Assembly (NCBI GenBank): GCA_029259695.1
Contig: JAJDEQ010000043.1
Location: 1-54,441, forward strand
Length of the DNA stretch: 54,441 nucleotides
Direction of reading: 5' to 3'
Source: Planctomycetota bacterium
GTDB lineage: Bacteria > Planctomycetota > B15-G4
Below are positions 26,493 through 35,020 of the stretch, in pieces. Position 1 is the first letter of the stretch; every line of letters begins with the position of its first letter. A model generated the notes under the pieces. The model did not search any database. It saw nothing but the letters and a program-made list of their open reading frames with translations, and was not told the DNA's origin. The position numbers were made by a program, and so were the translations under genes.

Positions 26493-29147
26493 TCAGTTCG
26501 AGGCCTGGTCGGCCACGAACTGCACGCACGCCTGGTACTTGGGCGCCGTGGAGAGGTCCTGGTCCTCGTACTCCATGACCCCCCAGCTGCCCCACTTGGA
26601 GTAGACCGACATCGAGGAGAAGATGGCGTACATGCCGCCACCGGCCTCGGCCCAGTTGTTCAGGTCCTGCGTGTACAGGCCGAACATGCCCGGGGCCCGG
26701 TTGACCGCGATAAACTTGTCCACCATGGCCTGGTTGTTGACGTGGTTCGCCTTGGGCGTGAGGTGCTGGCCGCCCTCGTAGGCGATCAACGTCAGGCCGC
26801 GGGCCGCGGCGTTGGCCGCATTCTGCTCGGTGATCAGCTTGGTGTCCTCGATGTCGCTCTCGCAGATGTCGAGCACCTGCGCCACCGACATGTTGGCCAC
26901 GGACGGGTTGTCGGTCAGGCCGCCATCCCAGTACGGGGCGACGGCGAGGGCGTCGGCGTGCTCGTGGGCATTGGCCCAGTCCATCACCGTGGTCCCGACC
27001 CAGGGGTTGTCCGACTGGCTGCCGATCACCCGGATCAGGCGATCAGTCCCGCCGAACACCTGCTCGAAGATCTCGAAGATCTCGATCGAGCGCTGAGCGT
27101 GGTACCGCAGCTGGGCCTGGAAGTCGTTGTCCGCCAGCCCGAGGGCGAGGCCCACCTGCACGGCGTACTGCGCCTGGCCGAAGGCGCCGTTCCAGACCTC
27201 GTTCGAGTGCTCGATGTAGAGCTTGAGGTCGGGGTTGAGCGTGTCCCGGCACATGACGGCGAACTGGTGCACGAAGTCATCCGTGGCCAGGTGCGGGATG
27301 CAGAACCACGGGTCGGCGTGCAGCGTGTTGCTGAGCTGGATCATGTGCTCCAGCGCCACACCCCGCTCGGGCGAACCCTGCGTCTGGAAGCCGGGCGTCG
27401 CCCGGTCGGACCAGTGCTGCAGGAAGTCGTTGTGGTTGGTCCGCTGCCAATCCATGAAACGCATCATCTTGAACGGCGCGAGGCGCTGCAGGAACGCGGG
27501 GTGGAAGGGCTCGCTCTGGTAGCTGTCCTCCCACTGCGACTGGAAGATGCGGATGTTGTGGACCGGGTTGGCCGGGTTGGGCGTCGACGCGATCTTCAGG
27601 AAGATGCCGCCGTTGCTCGGGTTGTCGACGCGGAACACGATGCGCCCGGGCTGGACGTCGGTGGCCACGGCGTCCATGCCGACTTCCACGTCGCCCTGCC
27701 CGTCGTAGAGGCACAGGTACTCACCTGACGGGTAGTGGCCCTCGAGGTCGCGGAAGATCAGCGTGCCCGCGGCCTCGGGGTTGCCGGCCGGGTTGGTTCC
27801 CAGGATCGGGTAGCCGTCCGCGTTGACCGTGAGGTCGAAGCCGGTGTCCCAGGCGCCCGAGTTGGCTTCCTGCGGGTACCACGGCTTGGACTGCTTGAAG
27901 ACGTCCTTGAAGACCCACTCCGGCGACCAGTACGTGATCGCGTGCAGGTTCACGCCGAGCGGTGAGCCGTCGTTGTTCTGCGGCCCGCCGCTGACGATCG
28001 TCGCAGCGGTCTGCGCCGACTTCTGGCTCATGCCCACCGGGTTCAGGGCGGTGACGACGTAGTAGTACGTCTGTCCCGAGGCCAACCCGGTGTGCGTGAA
28101 GGGCGTCGAGACGTTGGCGACGAGGTTGCCGTTGCCGGGCGAGACGCCGGGCGACGTGCTCCAGTAGAGGTTGTAGCTGTTCGCCCCGGCGACCGGCGTC
28201 CAGGACACGACCACGGTCGTGCTCCCGGCGATCGCGTGCAGGTTGGTGGGGGAGGCGGGCAGGGAGGAGAGCGACACGCCGACCTCGGTGGAAGGCTGGG
28301 TCTCGATGCCTTCCACGGTCGCGGTGACGACGCCGTAGACGCTCAGGCCGGCGGGCACGTCCTGGATCAGGAACGACGTGGCGCCGGTGCTGAACGGGAA
28401 GCCGGTCTCCGGCTGCACGCCGGGGGTCACGTCGAGGTAGAGCGTGTAGCTCGTGGCGTCCGCGACGGGTGTCCAGCTGTACAGGATCTCGTCGATGCCG
28501 TTGGTCTGCACCTCGAGGCCGGGACCGTCGACGTCCACCGGGTCCTCGTCGAAGTAGAACGGGTCGAGATCGAGGATCTTGTCCGTGAGCGCTTCGATGT
28601 TGGAGCTGTAGAGGGCGATCTTGTGCGTGAACTTGGCGATCTTCTTCGCCGCCTTGTTCAGCTTCTTGTTGGCCTTGGAGATCGCCTTCTGCTTCGCCTT
28701 GCCCTCCTCGAGCAGCAGCGCGGCGGCCAGCTCTTCGGCGGCGTTCGCCATGTCCTGCTGCGCCTGCGCGAGCTTGTCCTGCGCATGGCCGAGCTTGTTC
28801 TCCTGCTTCTTGAGTTGCTTCGCGAAACGCTTGAGCTGCTTGACCGTGTTCGCGGCCTGCTCGATGTCGATGCGTTCCACCGCATCCAGACCGGACGTCT
28901 GGAACTCGGTCAGCGTGCGGTCGTCGGTGACCGTCACCGCGCGCAGGTCGCTCCAACTCGCGTCTGTGCCGGCGGCGCTCGGACGCGTGCGGTACGCGAG
29001 CACGTCGAGCGCTTCGACACTGCGCTCAGCGCCCATGTCCGGGCTCTCGATGATCGTTCCGCAAAGGAGTGCGAGGACGGCACAGCCGGTGATGAGTCCG
29101 AAGCTGAGCCTGCGATTCGGGGCAGGCGACTGACGGTGTGTACTCAT
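26493..29147 (-). CDS. secreted coiled-coil / Fn3 / clan GH-A-like glycoside hydrolase
   Basis: 884 residues from ATG 29147 (a GTG lies 39 nt further upstream). Signal or anchor segment at ~15-32 (FGLITGCAVLALLCG). A Lys/Ala/Gln-rich coiled coil spans ~93-190. Two fibronectin type III domains are at ~209-295 and ~298-388 (SWTPVAGANSYNLYWS, YYYVVTALNPVG). The C-terminal catalytic-like domain (~396-884) contains YIEHSNEVWNG (N649-E650, the NE acid/base pair of clan GH-A) and LIAYEGGQHL (E791, likely nucleophile). Planctomycete relatives are often annotated as cellulose-binding proteins. The likely substrate is a polysaccharide outside the cell or on its surface. No close EPS gene is coupled to it. 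Confidence 0.8.
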   Translation of the reverse strand: MSTHRQSPAPNRRLSFGLITGCAVLALLCGTIIESPDMGAERSVEALDVLAYRTRPSAAGTDASWSDLRAVTVTDDRTLTEFQTSGLDAVERIDIEQAANTVKQLKRFAKQLKKQENKLGHAQDKLAQAQQDMANAAEELAAALLLEEGKAKQKAISKANKKLNKAAKKIAKFTHKIALYSSNIEALTDKILDLDPFYFDEDPVDVDGPGLEVQTNGIDEILYSWTPVADATSYTLYLDVTPGVQPETGFPFSTGATSFLIQDVPAGLSVYGVVTATVEGIETQPSTEVGVSLSSLPASPTNLHAIAGSTTVVVSWTPVAGANSYNLYWSTSPGVSPGNGNLVANVSTPFTHTGLASGQTYYYVVTALNPVGMSQKSAQTAATIVSGGPQNNDGSPLGVNLHAITYWSPEWVFKDVFKQSKPWYPQEANSGAWDTGFDLTVNADGYPILGTNPAGNPEAAGTLIFRDLEGHYPSGEYLCLYDGQGDVEVGMDAVATDVQPGRIVFRVDNPSNGGIFLKIASTPNPANPVHNIRIFQSQWEDSYQSEPFHPAFLQRLAPFKMMRFMDWQRTNHNDFLQHWSDRATPGFQTQGSPERGVALEHMIQLSNTLHADPWFCIPHLATDDFVHQFAVMCRDTLNPDLKLYIEHSNEVWNGAFGQAQYAVQVGLALGLADNDFQAQLRYHAQRSIEIFEIFEQVFGGTDRLIRVIGSQSDNPWVGTTVMDWANAHEHADALAVAPYWDGGLTDNPSVANMSVAQVLDICESDIEDTKLITEQNAANAAARGLTLIAYEGGQHLTPKANHVNNQAMVDKFIAVNRAPGMFGLYTQDLNNWAEAGGGMYAIFSSMSVYSKWGSWGVMEYEDQDLSTAPKYQACVQFVADQASN

Positions 29148-29693
29148 GGATGCAGGTGTTCTCGAGGCCGAAGTCTGTATACGCACTTCAGCCTAGTGAT
29201 CGGGGGGAGCCAATCGAAGCGCCGCGTGGGGATCGCGGGGTCGCGTCGCTCGGGGCAGGAAGAGGTCTTGCTCCTCGGTGTCGGTCAGTGGTTGTTCAGC
29301 AGGATGGGCCACGTAGCAAACAGGCTTCGGAACAGGATCGGCAGGAGGTTCGCCGATCGCCGCGCAAGTCCTATCGGCTCAATGACTTAGCCCCCTCAAG
29401 TCCTGTCTCGGGAAGAGCGTGCACGGGAGCCGGTCTGCGGAGGCAAGCGGGGGGCGACGGGGGGCCGCGACGAAAGCTGACAGGGACCTCCTGCGTATGG
29501 GGCAGATCGCATGCAGCAGGCGGTTCGGGCGCACTCGCGACTTGGCCCGTGAGTTTCCATATACTCCGGGGTTCACGCACTGGTCGAGGCTTCGAGAACT
29601 CGGGCCGCGCCAGTCGATAGCGGGGATTGGTTGCTCACGGGGGCGGGTCGCTCACGGGGGGGCACCCCCAGGAATCAGGAAGAGATCAACACC
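29148..29693. other. divergent regulatory region upstream of hydrolase and sorting-substrate genes
   Basis: 546 nt without a convincing gene. Toward the plus-strand gene it has a -10-like TATACT (29560-29565), an overlapping sigma-54-like motif (29543-29559), a direct repeat of GCTCACGGGGG near 29633 and 29650, and a small hairpin (GGGGG-GGCA-CCCCC) just before the ribosome-binding site. Confidence 0.5.
29543..29559 (+). promoter_or_regulatory. weak sigma-54-like promoter motif before the sorting-substrate gene
   Basis: TGGCCCG-N4-TTTCCA resembles TGGCACG-N4-TTGCW with correct spacing. It lacks the conserved G of the -12 GC dinucleotide. A -10-like TATACT overlaps the same site, so the promoter class is undecided. 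Confidence 0.25.
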
Positions 29694-29963
29694 ATGCTGT
29701 CCAAGCTGAACTTGGCTGCCTGCCTTCGTGCGGGATCGATGGCCCTTGCCGTCGCGCTGCTCTGCGCTCCCGCCTCGTCCCAGTCGAAGAACATGGGCGG
29801 CAAGTCGAACTTCCAGAGCGGCCAGGGCCAGACGCGGCGCGCGGTGCCTGCGGCGACCCACCGCGCGCCCGAGATCGATCCCTCGATCGCCGGCGGGGCG
29901 CTGACGCTGCTCCTGGGCGGGATGTGCCTGCTGACCGACCGTCGGCGTCCGCGCGTCGCCTGA
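29694..29963 (+). CDS. small secreted protein with VPEID-CTERM-like sorting signal (predicted exosortase E substrate)
   Basis: 89 residues from ATG 29694, with AGGAAGAG 9 nt upstream; an upstream in-frame start at 29631 lacks support. Signal peptide about 1-29 (ALAVALLCAPASS). The mature part is only about 29 residues, rich in Gln/Gly/Ser plus Arg. The C-terminal tripartite signal is RAPEIDPS (PEID at 59-62), then a hydrophobic segment (63-80), then a basic tail DRRRPR. This matches the VPEID-CTERM pattern known for exosortase E systems, with Ala in place of the first Val. The exosortase E gene follows 128 nt downstream on the same strand. The very short mature region suggests a peptide or minimal surface-anchored protein. 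Confidence 0.8.
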   Translation: MLSKLNLAACLRAGSMALAVALLCAPASSQSKNMGGKSNFQSGQGQTRRAVPAATHRAPEIDPSIAGGALTLLLGGMCLLTDRRRPRVA

Positions 29964-30091
29964 GGGCGTGCCGACGACCGGTTGAACCGCGTCGGCCCAA
30001 GCTCCCGTTCCATCCGCCGCGCACTCCCTGAAGCGGGGCGTGCGCTGGTTGCCTCTCGTGCCCGGTCCGGCGACCGGCCGATAGGCGGGGT

Positions 30092-31834
30092 GTGGACCCC
30101 GATGACAAGCCAGGTCAGATGACTCCGCCCCCCGAGCCGGCCGACGTGTCGGCTGAAGACGAGCGGGCCCCGGGCGCCGCCGACCCGAGCGAGGGAGGCG
30201 GTGAGCGCGCCAGCTTCCGAGCCGGCCTGCGACTCGGTGCCTACGCTGCCCTGGCGGTGGGCGAGATCACCCTGTTCTTCTCGCGCTTCGACACGGTGGC
30301 GTTGGGCGAGGATCCCAGCGGCTGGCGCCGCTTCGCGAGCCAGGCCTATGTCCTGAGCTACCTGCTCCTGGCCGTGCTGACTGCGTTGGCCGTCTTCGGT
30401 CGGGCGCTGTGGCCTTCCCTGCGGGGCAACTCGCTCTCGCGGGTGCGCGACGATGTCCGCGGGCACGTGTTCCTCGTGGGGCACCTGATCGCGTTCGGCG
30501 GGTTGTGGGCCTCGTCCGCGTACCTGTTCGACAGTCCGTTGCCGGAGCACGTCTCCGTGGGCGGGTGGCTGTTGGTGTGGGGCGCCTGCGGCCTGGCCTC
30601 CGTCGTGTTGTGGATGCTGGGCCTGTTCCGGGCGGCGACGCTCGAGCGTCTGTATCGCCGGGTCGCTCGGCCGTTGTGGTTCGCGGTCGGCGTCGGTGTG
30701 GCCGCCTGGGTCGCCGGTCTGCTCACGCCTCGGCTCTGGGATCTCTGGAAGCCCCTGTCCCGCGCGACGCTGTGGGTGGCGTACGGCCTGTTGCGCCCGT
30801 TCACCGACGTGATCGAGGTCTACCCCGACGAGATGTTCATCGGGTCCTCTGAGTTCATGGTGCAGGTCGTGGCGTTCTGCTCCGGCTACCAGGGCATCGG
30901 TCTGATCTGGGTCTTCATGGGCGCCTATCTCTGGTTCTTCCGCAACGACCTGCGCTTCCCGCGGGCCTGGTTGATCCTGATCTTCAGCACGGTCCTGGTG
31001 TGGTGCGCGAACGCGGTGCGCATCGCGGCGCTCGTCGCCATCGGCACCTGGATCGACGGCGACATCGCTTCGGGCGGGTTCCACTCCAAGGCCGGTTGGG
31101 TGATGTTCTGCGCGGTGGCCCTCGGCACGGTGGCCCTCACCCGGCGCATGGACTACTTCACGCGCCGCGAGAGCACGCACGCCCAACCCGGAGCGTCGCG
31201 CCCCACGGCGGCCTACTTGCTGCCGCTGCTGGTGCTGATCGCCGTCACGATGGTGACGGGTGCCGTGGCCGTGGGGCTCGACGCCTGGTACGGCCTGCGC
31301 GTCGTGCTGGCCGGGGCCGTGCTGCTCGCCTTTCGTCGCGAGTACGGGAGCGCGCTGCGACCCCGAGGGCCGGCCGTGGCGATCCTCGCAGGGGCCGCGG
31401 TGGCGGCCGGTTGGTTGTTGCTCATGCCGGCCTACGACGAGACCGCCGTGACCGCCATGCTCGACGAGCACCTGGCCGGGCTCTCGGCGCTCGCGGCGGG
31501 GGCCTGGTGGATGGCGCGCACGATCGGCTTCGTGATCGTCGTGCCGATCGTGGAGGAACTCGCCTTCCGCGGCTACCTCACGCGCCGTCTGATCGCCTAC
31601 GACTTCACCGAGGTGCCGCCGGGCAGCTTCACCTGGACGTCGTTCCTCGTCTCGTCGGTCCTGTTCGGCGTCCTGCATCAGGCGCTGATCGCGGGGACCA
31701 TGGCGGGCATGCTCTTTGCCTGGGCGTACTACCGCCGGAGCAGCCTCGGCGACGCGATCGTCGCGCACGCGGCAGCGAACGGATTGCTCGCCCTGTACGC
31801 CGTGACGACGGGGCACTGGTCAGCCTGGATCTGA
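30092..31834 (+). CDS. xrtE: exosortase E fused to CPBP (CAAX-type) intramembrane protease
   Basis: 580 residues from GTG 30092 (ATG 30119 is an alternative). An acidic cytoplasmic N-terminus of ~45 residues precedes a multi-span exosortase domain. Its catalytic triad is visible as Cys263 (AFCSGYQGIG), Arg310 (CANAVRIAAL) and His331 (GGFHSKAGW). The second domain (~375-580) is a CPBP/Rce1-like protease with E488-E489-x3-R493 (EELAFR), F525-x3-H529 (FGVLH) and H559-x3-N563. This fusion is the defining architecture of exosortase E/protease (VPEID-CTERM) systems. It should cut and transfer the C-terminus of the preceding 89-residue protein at the membrane. The protease half may process the signal remnant or a second substrate (inference). 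Confidence 0.92.
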   Translation: MDPDDKPGQMTPPPEPADVSAEDERAPGAADPSEGGGERASFRAGLRLGAYAALAVGEITLFFSRFDTVALGEDPSGWRRFASQAYVLSYLLLAVLTALAVFGRALWPSLRGNSLSRVRDDVRGHVFLVGHLIAFGGLWASSAYLFDSPLPEHVSVGGWLLVWGACGLASVVLWMLGLFRAATLERLYRRVARPLWFAVGVGVAAWVAGLLTPRLWDLWKPLSRATLWVAYGLLRPFTDVIEVYPDEMFIGSSEFMVQVVAFCSGYQGIGLIWVFMGAYLWFFRNDLRFPRAWLILIFSTVLVWCANAVRIAALVAIGTWIDGDIASGGFHSKAGWVMFCAVALGTVALTRRMDYFTRRESTHAQPGASRPTAAYLLPLLVLIAVTMVTGAVAVGLDAWYGLRVVLAGAVLLAFRREYGSALRPRGPAVAILAGAAVAAGWLLLMPAYDETAVTAMLDEHLAGLSALAAGAWWMARTIGFVIVVPIVEELAFRGYLTRRLIAYDFTEVPPGSFTWTSFLVSSVLFGVLHQALIAGTMAGMLFAWAYYRRSSLGDAIVAHAAANGLLALYAVTTGHWSAWI

Positions 31835-31860
31835 ACCTTGCCCCGGTCGGGCGCGAGGTG

Positions 31861-33708
31861 TCAGACGACAGCTGCCTCCGACTCCAGCGCGCCGTCGAGC
31901 GTGGCGGCGAGTTCATCCAGCGTGTACGGCTTCTGGATGAACGCGGCGCCGCCCTCGGCGGTGAACCGGTGGGCCACCGCCGACTCGTGGTAGCCGCTGG
32001 TGAGCACGACGCGTGCGTTCGTGTCGCGCAGTTGCAGCTCCTCGTAGACCTCGGCGCCGCTCATCTCCGGCATGGTCATGTCGAGCAGCACGACGTCGAT
32101 CTCGTCGGACCGTTCGTCGTAGATCTCCAGGCCGCGGCGTCCGCTGTCGGCGGCCATGACCGTGTAGCCCATGGCCTCCATGGATGCCTGGGCCGCGGTG
32201 CGCACGATCTCCTCGTCGTCGATCAGCAGGACCGTGGCCTGGTGCGGGCGCGCGGGGGCGGCGTTGCGGGCGACCACCTTGGCCGGACTCTCGGCCATGG
32301 CCGGGAAGTAGAGGCGGAACGCGGTGCCGCGCGGTGAGAGCGACAGCACGTCGAGTGCCCCGCCGTGACTCCGCACGATGCCCAGCACGGCGGCCAGTCC
32401 GAGGCCGCGTCCGGTGAACTTGGTGGTGAAGAACGGATCGAAGATCCGGGCGCGTGTCTCGGCGTTCATGCCGCAGCCGTCGTCGCGTACCTCGAGGCAC
32501 AGGTAGCGTCCGGCGCGGACCTGCCCCGGGGGATACAGGCGGTCGCTGGAGGGCCCGTCGATGTCGACGGCGCTCGTGTGGATGCTGACCCGCCCTTCCT
32601 GCGACCCGATGGATTCGGCCGCGTTGATGATGATGTTCATCACCACCTGCTGCAGCTGGGCCGTGTCGGCTTCCAGCGTGGGCAGGTTCTCGGCCAGTTC
32701 GAAGTCCAGGGTGACGTTCTTGGGTACGGACGAGTGGATCAGGTCGACGATCTCCCCGATCTGCTCGGAAAGGGCGACGTTCTGCACCTGGGTCGGCCCC
32801 TTGCCCGAGTAGGCCAGCATCTGCCGGGTCAGCCCCGAGGCCCGTTCGGCCGCCTTCTGGATGCGCTTCAGGGCCTCGTGGGTGGGTTCGGCCTCGGGTG
32901 TCATGCGCGCGGCCAGCTCGGCATTGCTGAGGATGCCCACGAGCAGGTTGTTGAAGTCGTGAGCGATGCCCCCGGCCAGCAGGCCGAGACTCTCGAGCTT
33001 CTGTCGTTCGATCAGCTGCTCCTGCATGCGCAGCTTCTCCGCCTGGAAGCGCTTGTGCTCGGTGATGTCGATCACCATGCCCAGCGCGCCGGTGTAGCTC
33101 CCGTCGGCACCGAAGATCGGGCTGGCGGAGACCAGCGCCCAGAGTTCACTTCCGCTGCGGTGACGGAAGGGCAGTTCGACGTGCTGGCGTTCGCCGCGCC
33201 GCAGCCCGGCGAGCATGTTGCGCGCCTGGGCCTTGCCGGCGTCGTTCAGGGCATCCAGCTCGAACAGGGTGCGCCCCACGATGTCCGCGGGGCGGTAGCC
33301 CAGCATGAGCGCCTGGGTCTCGTTGACGTAGGTCGTGCGGTCGGTGTGGTCGAAGCGCCAGATGCCCTCCTGGGTCGTCTCCAGCATGTCCCTGGTGCGG
33401 GCTTCACTCTCGCGCAGCGCCGACTCGGTGCGCTTCATCGCGCGCAGCAGCGGTACGAAACGCGCCAGGCCCGCCAGGAGCAGCGCCGTGATGCTGAGCG
33501 CCAGGCACTCGCCGAGAACGTTCGGTGAACGGTCCTGGAAGGCGTCGAACAGCGTGAGGCAGTGGCGCACCGTCATCAGGCCGGCGGCCACGACGATCAG
33601 CGTCCAGGGAGTGCGTTGGCCGGTGAGGCGCAGCAGGCGCACGGCGAGGACCGTCGCGAACACCGCGAGGACGACCGAGCACGCGACGAGAAGAATCGCG
33701 ACGGGCAT
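31861..33708 (-). CDS. hybrid sensor histidine kinase / response regulator
   Basis: 615 residues. Two or three membrane spans lie in the first ~90 residues. A PAS domain spans ~100-220, HisKA carries the H-box GGIAHDFNN (His250), and the ATPase domain has the N-box around Asn362, DDGCGM and GRGLGLAAVLGI. The C-terminal receiver domain has acidic pair D497-D498, phospho-acceptor D543 (VVLLDMTMPEMSG) and K593. No DNA-binding output domain is present, so a separate regulator or phosphotransfer partner is needed. Its stop is 26 nt from the stop of the convergent xrtE. PEP-CTERM systems elsewhere use PrsK/PrsR two-component control; a similar role here is only suggested by position. Confidence 0.93.
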   Translation of the reverse strand: MPVAILLVACSVVLAVFATVLAVRLLRLTGQRTPWTLIVVAAGLMTVRHCLTLFDAFQDRSPNVLGECLALSITALLLAGLARFVPLLRAMKRTESALRESEARTRDMLETTQEGIWRFDHTDRTTYVNETQALMLGYRPADIVGRTLFELDALNDAGKAQARNMLAGLRRGERQHVELPFRHRSGSELWALVSASPIFGADGSYTGALGMVIDITEHKRFQAEKLRMQEQLIERQKLESLGLLAGGIAHDFNNLLVGILSNAELAARMTPEAEPTHEALKRIQKAAERASGLTRQMLAYSGKGPTQVQNVALSEQIGEIVDLIHSSVPKNVTLDFELAENLPTLEADTAQLQQVVMNIIINAAESIGSQEGRVSIHTSAVDIDGPSSDRLYPPGQVRAGRYLCLEVRDDGCGMNAETRARIFDPFFTTKFTGRGLGLAAVLGIVRSHGGALDVLSLSPRGTAFRLYFPAMAESPAKVVARNAAPARPHQATVLLIDDEEIVRTAAQASMEAMGYTVMAADSGRRGLEIYDERSDEIDVVLLDMTMPEMSGAEVYEELQLRDTNARVVLTSGYHESAVAHRFTAEGGAAFIQKPYTLDELAATLDGALESEAAVV

Positions 33709-33912
33709 GGTGGGTGGGATTCCGTGCGAGACGGCAGGCCAAACGCGTGGGTCCCGTGGCCGGCCGTTCGGGTGGTGGGTGAGACCGTGACCCCTGTAGC
33801 AGTCTCATCGACAGAGAATCGCGTCGGCTTTGCATCCTTTTCCACCATATGCAGGTGAATGGATGCGCCGCCGCCGATGTGTGACCTCGTACGCCGCGCG
33901 GGGCGGGGCCGG

Positions 33913-34974
33913 TCAGCGAGCGAACAGGTCCAGCGGCAGCTTCTCCTGGATGCGCAGATCACCCTCGCGGTCCAGGATCTTCAGCCGCACCTCGCGATCG
34001 TCGCCTTCCCAATCGACCTCCACCAGCCCGAAGTTGTCGCCGGAGGTCATCACCGCGAGCCGCGACGGGTTGCGTCCCATCGGACGCCACGCCCGCGCGC
34101 TGCGGTTGAGCGCGCTCGAGGTCAACTCGAACAACGGGTAGCCGAGCCCGACGTCTTCCACCGAGAGCTCCGCGAAGTGTCGATCCCCGCTGAGCAGGAT
34201 CACGCCCGAGGCGCGGGTGTCGCGCAGCAGCCGAAACAGGCGCGCGCGTTCGTGCGGGATGTTGGCCCACTTCTCCCAACCGTGTTCGGCCGACAACACC
34301 TGGATGCTCGAGACGAGCAGCCGCAGGCGCGCCGGGCGTTGCAACTGCTCCTCGAGCCAGCTCCATTGGGCCTCGCCGAGGAGCGGGACCGTCGGGTCGG
34401 CCGTGGGGGTGTAACGCCCGGCGGCGTCGCGTTGGAGCCGGCCGCGGAAGGTGCGTGTGTCGAGCAGGATGACCTGCAGGCGCCGCTCGGGCGGGCCGTA
34501 CTCGTAGGCGCCGTAGACGCCCTCGCGCTGTCGCCTGGGAGAGTCGGCGGGCACGCCGAAGAAGTCGAGGTGCTGCTGTGCCGACTCGGTCTTGCGCGGG
34601 TAGTCGGAGCCTGCGTCGTTGCGCCCGTAGTCGTGGTCGTCCCAGGTGGCGATCAGCGGGCAGGCAGCACGCAGCCGCTGGAAAGGAGCGGCTGCGTCGA
34701 GTTGCCCGTAGCACTCGGCCATGACCTGCATGTCGGTCGTGTCGGCGTAGACGTTGTCACCCAGGAACACGAACAGGTCCGGCTCGCTGGCCACCACGGT
34801 GTCGAAGATCCCGAACGGTCCGGATTGGTGACAGCACGACCCGAAGGCCACGCGAGACACCTCCGTCGTCTGGGGCGCCGGCGCGGAGGCGACCTGTCCA
34901 GTCGCCTGCGCCTTCCCGACGTACGAGGGAGCCCCGAGGGTGAGCACCACCAGCAGCAGGCTGACGGCGCTCAA
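33913..34974 (-). CDS. PhoD-like alkaline phosphatase / phosphodiesterase
   Basis: 353 residues from TTG 34974, chosen because GGGAGGA lies 6 nt upstream and a signal peptide begins at once (SAVSLLLVVLTLGAP, cleavage near KAQA). PhoD-family metal-site motifs are FGSCCHQ, VFLGDNVYAD (72-77 region), TWDDHDYGRND (111-120 region) and LLSGDRHFAEL. The family hydrolyses phosphomono- and diesters outside the cytoplasm using metal ions. The usual long Fe/Ca-binding insert of Bacillus PhoD is not obvious, so it belongs to the shorter PhoD-like group. It is 46 nt downstream of the TPR gene and probably co-transcribed. Confidence 0.88.
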   Translation of the reverse strand: MSAVSLLLVVLTLGAPSYVGKAQATGQVASAPAPQTTEVSRVAFGSCCHQSGPFGIFDTVVASEPDLFVFLGDNVYADTTDMQVMAECYGQLDAAAPFQRLRAACPLIATWDDHDYGRNDAGSDYPRKTESAQQHLDFFGVPADSPRRQREGVYGAYEYGPPERRLQVILLDTRTFRGRLQRDAAGRYTPTADPTVPLLGEAQWSWLEEQLQRPARLRLLVSSIQVLSAEHGWEKWANIPHERARLFRLLRDTRASGVILLSGDRHFAELSVEDVGLGYPLFELTSSALNRSARAWRPMGRNPSRLAVMTSGDNFGLVEVDWEGDDREVRLKILDREGDLRIQEKLPLDLFAR

Positions 34975-34980
34975 GGCGCG

Positions 34981-34987
34981 TCCTCCC
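34981..34987 (-). promoter_or_regulatory. Shine-Dalgarno GGGAGGA deciding the TTG start of the PhoD-like gene
   Basis: Spacing to TTG at 34974 is 6 nt. Open reading upstream of this point lacks family similarity and overlaps the preceding gene's 3' end. Confidence 0.65.
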
Positions 34988-35020
34988 GTCGATCCGACGC
35001 GTGCAAGCGTGTCCTTGCGA

